Positions 57,725 through 64,000 of a stretch of 64,000 nucleotides of DNA are shown piece by piece. Both the position numbers and the translations under genes were made by a program. Under the pieces are notes generated by a model. It was given only the letters and a program-made list of their open reading frames with translations, was not told the origin of the DNA and did not search any database. Location: NCBI GenBank assembly GCA_024449915.1, contig JAMZAV010000054.1, positions 558,001 to 622,000 of the forward strand. The letters are read 5' to 3'. Origin of the DNA: Sweltsa coloradensis. Its lineage: Eukaryota; Arthropoda; Insecta; Plecoptera; Chloroperlidae. Numbering within the stretch: the stretch's first letter is position 1; every line of letters begins with the position of its first letter.

Positions 57725-58483
57725 TTGGATGAGCGAAGCGAAGATTCCATTTCACTACACTGGAGAAAAAAATCCGGAATGTTTTTTTTTTTCTGTTTTT
57801 TTTTTTGTATTTTTGTGTGTTTGTTAACACGATTCCGGCTAAACCGATACTCCGATTGCGATGAAATTTTATGGAGGCCTTCGAAATCTCTGAACTTAGA
57901 ACTGCCACGTTTTTGAGCGCAATCGGGAAAATTTTTCTTATAAAAAACGCAATTTTACGATTTTTTTCTATTTTTAAAAAATTTCTTCGACTTATAACAC
58001 TACATGCTTTATTCGATTGTAATGATTTTTTAACAGAACCTTAATTTTATGAATTAAGATATTCGTGTGAAATTTGAGCGTAATCGAAAAATTATTTCTC
58101 GTGAAAATCGAAATTTTACGGGTTTTTTCTTTTTTAAAACAATTCTTTGACATATAACACCTACATGCTTTATCCTATTGTAATGATTTTTTTATAGAAC
58201 CTTAATTTCATGAATTAATATACTTGTGTAAAATTTGAGCGCAATCGAATAATTATTTCTTATGAAAATTGCAATTTTACGATTTTTTTTCTTTTTTAAA
58301 ATTACGTAAAATTACGATTTATAAAAAAATTAAGTTAATTTTTAATTTAATTTAATTTAATTTTAAAAAAATCTTCGACTAAGTTATGATTTTTTCACAG
58401 AACAACAGAAAATCCGCGTAACACATGGCAGCTCAATGCACCAATTACGCTCATCCAACAACGCGGCGGGACTTAAGCGTTTT
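57725..58483 (+). mobile_element. Helentron-like (HINE) element, copy D of a tandem pair
   Basis: It starts TTGGATGAGCGAAGCGAAGA, passes T-rich tracts, TTAACACGATTCCGGC and ACTGCCACGTTTTTGAGCGC. Inside are several tandem AATTTTACGATTTTTTT-type blocks. It ends TTACGCTCATCCAACAACGC, GGCGGGACTTAAGCGTTTT. The final CCTAG is missing and the next element starts at once, so this end looks fused or shortened. Confidence 0.75.
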
Positions 58484-58901
58484 TTGGATGAGCGAAGCGA
58501 AGATTCCATTTCACTACACTGGAGAAAAAAATCCGGAATGTTTTTTTTTTTTTTTTTTTTCTTTTTTTTTTTTTTTTGTATTTTTGTGTGTTTGTTAACA
58601 CGATTCCGGCTAAACCGATACTCCGATTGCGATGAAATTTTATGGAGGCCTTCGAAATCTCTGAACTTAGAACTGCCACGTTTTTGAGCGCAATCGGGAA
58701 AATTTTTCTTATAAAAAACGCAATTTTACGATTTTTTTCGATTTTTTTAAAAATTCTTCGACTTATAACACTTACATGCTTTATTCGATTGTAATGATTT
58801 TTTAACAGAACCTTAATTTTTATGAATTAAGATATTCGTGTGAAATTTAAGCGTAATCGAAAAATTATTTCTCATGGAAATCGAAATTTTACGGGTTTTT
58901 T

Positions 58902-58938
<37 letters not shown>

Positions 58939-59570
58939 GCAAACATCAGCTAGAAAGAGCGGAATATCTTACTCCCGAAACTAGAGGCGAGCTCTGGCAA
59001 TCGTCGTCGGGGACCTTGCCCCCTTCCCTTGACGACCCCCCGGCGACGATGACAATGACACAACGAACGATGACAAAGACGATGACGACCGCGACGTGAG
59101 AAACCCCCCTTCCTCCTCTTACCGTGGCCGGGTCTGACCAGCATGGGCCCCCCTCCCCCCCCCCCCCCTTAGGCTAGAGTGGTGCATTATGACCTAACGG
59201 TTGACGCGTCCTTAATCCAAATAAACAAGACATATAACACCTACATGCTTTATCCTATTGTAATAATTTTTTTATAGAACCTTAATTTCATGAATTAATA
59301 TACTTGTGTTAAATTTGAGCGCAATCGAATAATTATTTCTTATGAAAATTGCAATTTTACGATTTTTTTCTTTTTTAAAATTACGTAAAAATTACGATTT
59401 ATTCAAAAAATTAAGTTAATTTTTAATTTAATTTAATTTAATTTTAAAAAAATCTTCGTCTAAGTTATGATTTTTTCACAGAACAACAGAAAATCCACGT
59501 AACACAATGCAGCTCAATGCACCAATTTACGCTCATCCAACAACGCGGCGGGACTTAAGCGTTTTCCTAG
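58484..59570 (+). mobile_element. Helentron-like (HINE) element, copy E of a tandem pair
   Basis: It starts TTGGATGAGCGAAGCGAAGA and ends CGGCGGGACTTAAGCG, TTTTCCTAG at 59570. It is nearly identical to copy D over the shared parts, with a longer T tract. It is interrupted at about 58908-59229 by a poly-A run and a GC-rich segment absent from copy D. Confidence 0.75.
58908..59229. other. GC-rich insert inside copy E
   Basis: A run of about 27 A is followed by about 290 bases much richer in G+C than anything nearby, with GAC/GAT repeats (near 59040-59095), CpGs and a long C run (59148-59168). The sequence of copy D continues unbroken on either side. Minus-strand (64 codons) and plus-strand aspartate-rich frames are low complexity and not assignable. 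Origin unknown; poly-A precedes rather than follows the insert on the plus strand. Confidence 0.6.
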
Positions 59571-59633
59571 TGTATAATCAAATTTTAAAATGTTGATTAA
59601 TAAAATAAAATAAGACTGGAAAAAAGTTTGTTT

Positions 59634-60017
59634 AAGGCTATTGTACCACCTCTGGCCGATAATTTGAAAGTCGAAGAAACATGTCTGAAAAGTTTGCTGA
59701 AAGAAAGAAGGCCTTTAAAATAACAGAAAAAAATTGAATTTTTTGGGCGGGACATAACCTCACTTTGGGAAATTATATTTAGATTTTTGGACAAAACTGT
59801 ACACTACAAATCTAGTTCAAAATTACATTTTGAGAATCGGTTTTCTGGACATAGTTTCTAAACACCTTTAGCTATAACTTGACTATAGCTTAAAATAGTT
59901 TTCTGAAAATAACAGTTGGTGTACGATTTTTTTCGTCAAACGGTACAAATACAAGTTTTTTTCAGTTTTGTACCGTTTGACGAAAAAATTCGTACACCAA
60001 CTGTTATTTTTTTACGA
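59634..60017 (+). mobile_element. Partial copy of the 2.8-kb foldback family
   Basis: It starts GGCTATTGTACCACC, includes GGCCGATAATTTGAAAGTCG and GGGCGGGACATAACCTCAC, then the left arm and centre of the palindrome seen at 2937-3243. It stops soon after TTCGTACACCAACTGTTATT, so the right arm is truncated. Confidence 0.7.
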
Positions 60018-61318
60018 CATTTATATGCATAGATAGTTAGTTGTTATGATAGTTTTAATACACATTTTCTACCCTTCCTTTCTATGTGTACCGTTGCTGT
60101 TGTTTATTAAAATAATACCGTACGTGATTGTACACTTTGATATTTGACCGTTGTGAGATTGTACAATTCCAAACCACGAGTGTACAGACGCGTTAATTTC
60201 CATGGAAGCTACGCTGTGACAGCGAGCTGTTTTAATGGTATAACTCTTTTGCATAAAGCATGTTATCTTTGTGATTATACATTTATCTATCCGTAGCATA
60301 AAACACAGTGACATCATACCGTCCTTATTAATGACAATACTTCGCATTGATCGTACATCATAAAAATTAATATAAATGATTAACTTTAAACTAGTGCACA
60401 TTGAAAAAAATGGGTAGTTACGGGAGTACTAAGAGTAGATTTAATCAACATATTGTCGAATACGGATACACAAATTAAATATCGCTTAAGTTGCTGTTTT
60501 GGGGGTTGTGCTGGGTTAAAAAATATTATGTTTTTTTTGGTTTCCCACAAGCCACATGATCTCCAAAACTATTCTGTGTCATCTTTGTCGAAGGACAATG
60601 TCGACAAAGAACGCATGTCAATCGGTTGTCATGTTCGGATTTTAGCTTGAGAAGTGTCACGCACAGACGGACGGACAGAAAAGAGATGCAAATGTAACGT
60701 AGCTTCGCTTCCACTTAGTGTAATGTTCTTCTATAACTAATGAAATCATGTTCTTTCTCTTCTGGTTGAAACGTGACGTGGGAATGAATATAAGATTATA
60801 TTGGGAGCATGAAAAGTGGGGGGGGGGGGGGGGGGTAAAAGCTCTCTCGGCTCATAGCGCACCGTACACTAATCCCGCATACTCTATTTTATCCGATTCA
60901 TTTTATTGAATTAATTATTTGTTTTAATGTAACCTACTTCAATATAACCACATCTTCAACATTAAAAGATAGTTTTATTCGTCTTGCTACTAGATTCAAG
61001 CATCGACTGTTCTTAGATTAGTTTTCCGATTTCGAAATCAAGTTCCATAAATCGATTTTGAATTGGCTATAATTTAAGTCAACGACTAGGAATCAGAATG
61101 CGGGTTTTATGGCCATGGTATTATTCGACAAACGTAGCAAAAATTAAGAATCGAGTTTAGCGGTTATATATGGTTATATTCTTATCTAAATTCATCTAAA
61201 AAAATTATAGTTTTCAAACCCCAATATTGCTGCCTTATCTAAAGCTAAACGATGTTTTTAAATTGTCAACCGGCACGACTGTATTACCTGAAAAGTCAAT
61301 TAACCTAAGAGATTATAA
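60018..61318. other. Unassigned AT-rich stretch with G run
   Basis: There is an 18-base G run at 60818-60835. A minus frame of 110 codons (60069-60401) and shorter ones nearby are not recognised. No other feature is supported. Confidence 0.4.
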
Positions 61319-61830
61319 ATCCCTTTCGGACCCTGTACTCACAATGTGAGGGTCAACTTTTATAATTGAATCCGGGTATATGAGAATTTTTTAAATATAT
61401 AAATTAAATAAATTTGACCCATTTTTTATTTTTTTTTGTTAAATTAAAAAAAATACATTTTTCCCCATGCCAATGGGACAAAAAGTGAATTTTTGAGAGA
61501 AGATTGAAAATACAAACCTGCAAAAAGGCTAAAAATGGGAAAAATTCGTAAAATTCGTTTTTTCCCGGAAATTTAATAAATCTCTAGTATAACTATTATT
61601 TGAGGTACAAAAAATTAAAAAATTCGGAAAAAATCTAGTTTTAGAAAAATATTTTCGATAAAAATTTTTACTTAAATTGAAGCTTTAATTCAAAAGTCAA
61701 AATTTCACAAAATTTATGAAATAACGGGATTTTTTTTAAACACTATAAAAATCTTAGAAAAAATATGAACTTTTAATTTTTACTTAAAATTACTAAATTA
61801 GGAAAAAACGATCTCGGGTCTGAAAGGAAT
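61319..61830. mobile_element. Possible MITE with CCTTTCGGACCC-type ends
   Basis: ATCCCTTTCGGACCC at 61319-61333 is inverted as GGGTCTGAAAGGAAT at 61816-61830 (13 of 15 matching). The interior is extremely A-rich with repeated AAAAATCT/AAAAATTT-like words and no long frame. No convincing target duplication is seen. Confidence 0.45.
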
Positions 61831-64000
61831 ATGTCACCCTCGAAATATCAATGAGTGCTAGAATTTGATGTAATTTATTGTCTTGATTTAAATCATAGAT
61901 TTAGTTGTTTCCTAGACTATCGTTTCCAATTTATACAAATTTAGATAAATTGATTGTTAAAAGTTTATTCATCTAGTAAAATACAGCGGAATGAATTTAA
62001 ACAAGCCTTAAACAAATGTATACATTTGAATTTATTGAACGCAATACCAGTTCGACTCAGTGCTTTTCAAGTACACAATACACATTGCATTTTTCGGGAA
62101 CTGTGTCCGTTGTTAGTTAGTGCAAACACATGCGTTGTGTTTGTTTATTTAGCTAAGTTACGCTGTAATAATACAGTTCGATGTTCAGTCTATTTCAAAA
62201 TGCATATATTTATATAGTAACGAGTTGAAATTCGATGTTAAAACAATATCGGTTTTATTATAGATAGAATATCGAACACACGATTTTTAAACCACCGTCA
62301 ATGATTAAACTATAAATGCATTCTGATAAAGTGAACTGTTTGTGTGCTTGACCACAGGAATGCTTTGTCCCGAGTTACAGTTTGCCATTGTGGGCACTTG
62401 AAGTAAATCAATACCTCCAGCTGTTACAAACTGATGTGAGATTTAGCTTTAACACCTCCACTCGCCTTTCTCTAATCAAATAAACCAGAGATTCGACAAG
62501 TCTAAACAAAGAACAAAATAGGCCTACACTTCACTGAAAAGGAATGGTCCTGCGATATCGTACTATACTTGAACGACTTGTGTATTAATGTGCTCTTATA
62601 AATAGATCCACTTCATTTAGATAGGGACCATGAAATTATGCGAACGATTTTTTTTACTAAACAACGCTGTTGCTAATTTATGACTGTTTTTACTGACAGT
62701 AGCGAAATAATGTAATAAGCTCGTGTTTCTGCTAAATTATAGCAAAATCGAGAACTTGATAAATATTTGTTTTGTTTTAGCTAAAAAATATGCAATTATT
62801 TTGACAATTGTACAATAAAATCAACATTTCTGATTAAAACATAGTTGACTCCATGACAGTTGAAATTATTATTATCGAACACGCCTAGCTAATTCAAATA
62901 AGGTTAACTTTAGATTGCCTAAATATTCATTTATGTAAAATGCGCATTCATTTCGCTGAAGGGTAGTGATGGCAGTGCTATTTTTATGACGAAAATGCCT
63001 TCGACTTTAGTTTATGCACTGAAATTGAAGATTTTTAAAACGAAATTTGAAAATTTTGTGCTATTTCTCAGGATCTCTACTATTGGTACAATACCGGTAT
63101 TATTTATGACTGAATAATAAATAATTGGTACCGGAAAATTGTAATACGATCTAGAATGCCAACGAGAACAAACAACATTCGGTTTTCAAAAATAAAATGA
63201 CAGCTATACGTAGTGCCCGTGCGTGGATATCACAGTTGACGACACCTACGGGTAGCAAAGTCACCACCCTCCCCCTCCCCATCCACCCTTATCAACGATA
63301 CTTAGTATCACCGAATAAACCTCCCCCATTTTACACCCAGATCAACGAATACATTAGTTCGGGGCATAGGAAGTAGATCAGCTACGTTAGAGCTGAGCCC
63401 TTGGCATAATGCCTTAGGCACTCATCCGAGACATATCACATTCAGAATTTTACAATATACAGTGACGGGATACCGCATTCAATACGATCATTTAATGAAA
63501 AGACCTTTGGATGTGCTTGGGCCAATTTTTGTTACCATGTTAGGTGTCCAATTATTTTGATTGCATCTTTTTTTAAATCTCGTACATTCTTGAAGATATT
63601 TTACCTCTATTTTTAGAGGTTGTTGAGAAAGAATGCATATGCCCATTGCTCTATCAGACACCATATCCACGTAACAAATAAATGGTATGTCAACTTAAAA
63701 GCTTTGGAAGTATAACTACAAATTAAAACTCTTTAAGGGAATATTTATGGATTGTTAATTAATAAAAAAAACTAAGACATATTTTTACGAAATTGTACCT
63801 TGGTTGAGACAAAAACATATCCTATAACAACATCTAATGACACTACAAACAAACACGTTTACAAGCTGACTCTTGCAACAATCATTCGTTGATCCGAATC
63901 AATTCTTCCACCCTTGTATATCTGCAACACGGTAAAATAAAGTTTCTCATATTTATTGCTTATTTTTAATTGTTGGATCAGTTAGGTTTAATAATGACGT
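61831..64000. other. Unassigned AT-rich stretch
   Basis: Frames of 87 codons (61954-62217, plus) and 60 codons (63488-63670, minus) are not recognised. A C-rich patch lies near 63268-63285. No repeat shared with the rest of the window was noticed. Confidence 0.4.

Noticed and set aside
58950..59144. Arginine-rich 64-codon minus-strand protein
   Set aside because: It reads across a GC-rich low-complexity insert; the plus strand gives an equally open aspartate-rich frame, so neither is credible alone.

Overview
This is AT-rich eukaryotic DNA, about two-thirds A+T. It has no bacterial gene organisation: the longest open frame is 172 codons, frames are short and scattered on both strands, and no ribosome-binding or operon structure is seen. 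Microsatellites, tRNA-derived SINE fragments, a CR1/jockey-type LINE tail and many short non-autonomous DNA elements point to a gene-poor (intergenic or intronic) piece of a large invertebrate animal genome. A marine invertebrate such as a mollusc would fit, but the species cannot be named from this sequence. No complete host gene, functional tRNA gene, rRNA gene or CRISPR array was recognised.

Layout. 1-9.65 kb is almost wholly repetitive: a possible MITE, a LINE 3' tail, a minus-strand Helentron-like element, a 2.57 kb double inverted repeat (2776-5346), and a hAT-like element with about 150-bp tandem units (6046-9645). That last element has been split by a 1,076-bp palindrome, by one Helentron-like element, and by a head-to-tail pair of them. 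9.7-14.1 kb is mostly unique and holds a candidate minus-strand exon (10703-10804). 14.15-15.87 kb is a long inverted-repeat element carrying a second Helentron-like insertion and a 171-bp TTAA-flanked MITE. 15.9-33 kb is mostly unique, with one more Helentron-like copy, a tRNA-Phe-like pseudogene, a hAT-like MITE next to a SINE, and a few weak exon candidates. 33.05-33.68 kb is a TTAA element. 34.09-39.54 kb is a direct duplication of about 2.36 kb. 39.5-49.2 kb is mostly unique. 49.2-50.8 kb is a second copy of the 33-kb element split by another TTAA element. 54.8-55.5 kb is a third copy split by a SINE. 57.7-59.6 kb is a tandem pair of Helentron-like elements, one holding a GC-rich insert. 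The rest is AT-rich DNA with a foldback fragment and a possible MITE.

The most useful content is a record of nested transposition that can be read without outside data, because several insertions have their empty site elsewhere in the window. Eight elements share a distinctive end structure: 5' TTGGATGAGCG-like, the inverted copy placed inside the 3' end, then a short stem and CCTAG. They insert between two T residues with no target duplication and twice lie head to tail, as expected of Helentron-associated (HINE/DINE-1-like) elements. A second group uses TTAA targets. All family assignments are inferences from ends and targets; no transposase or helicase gene is present.
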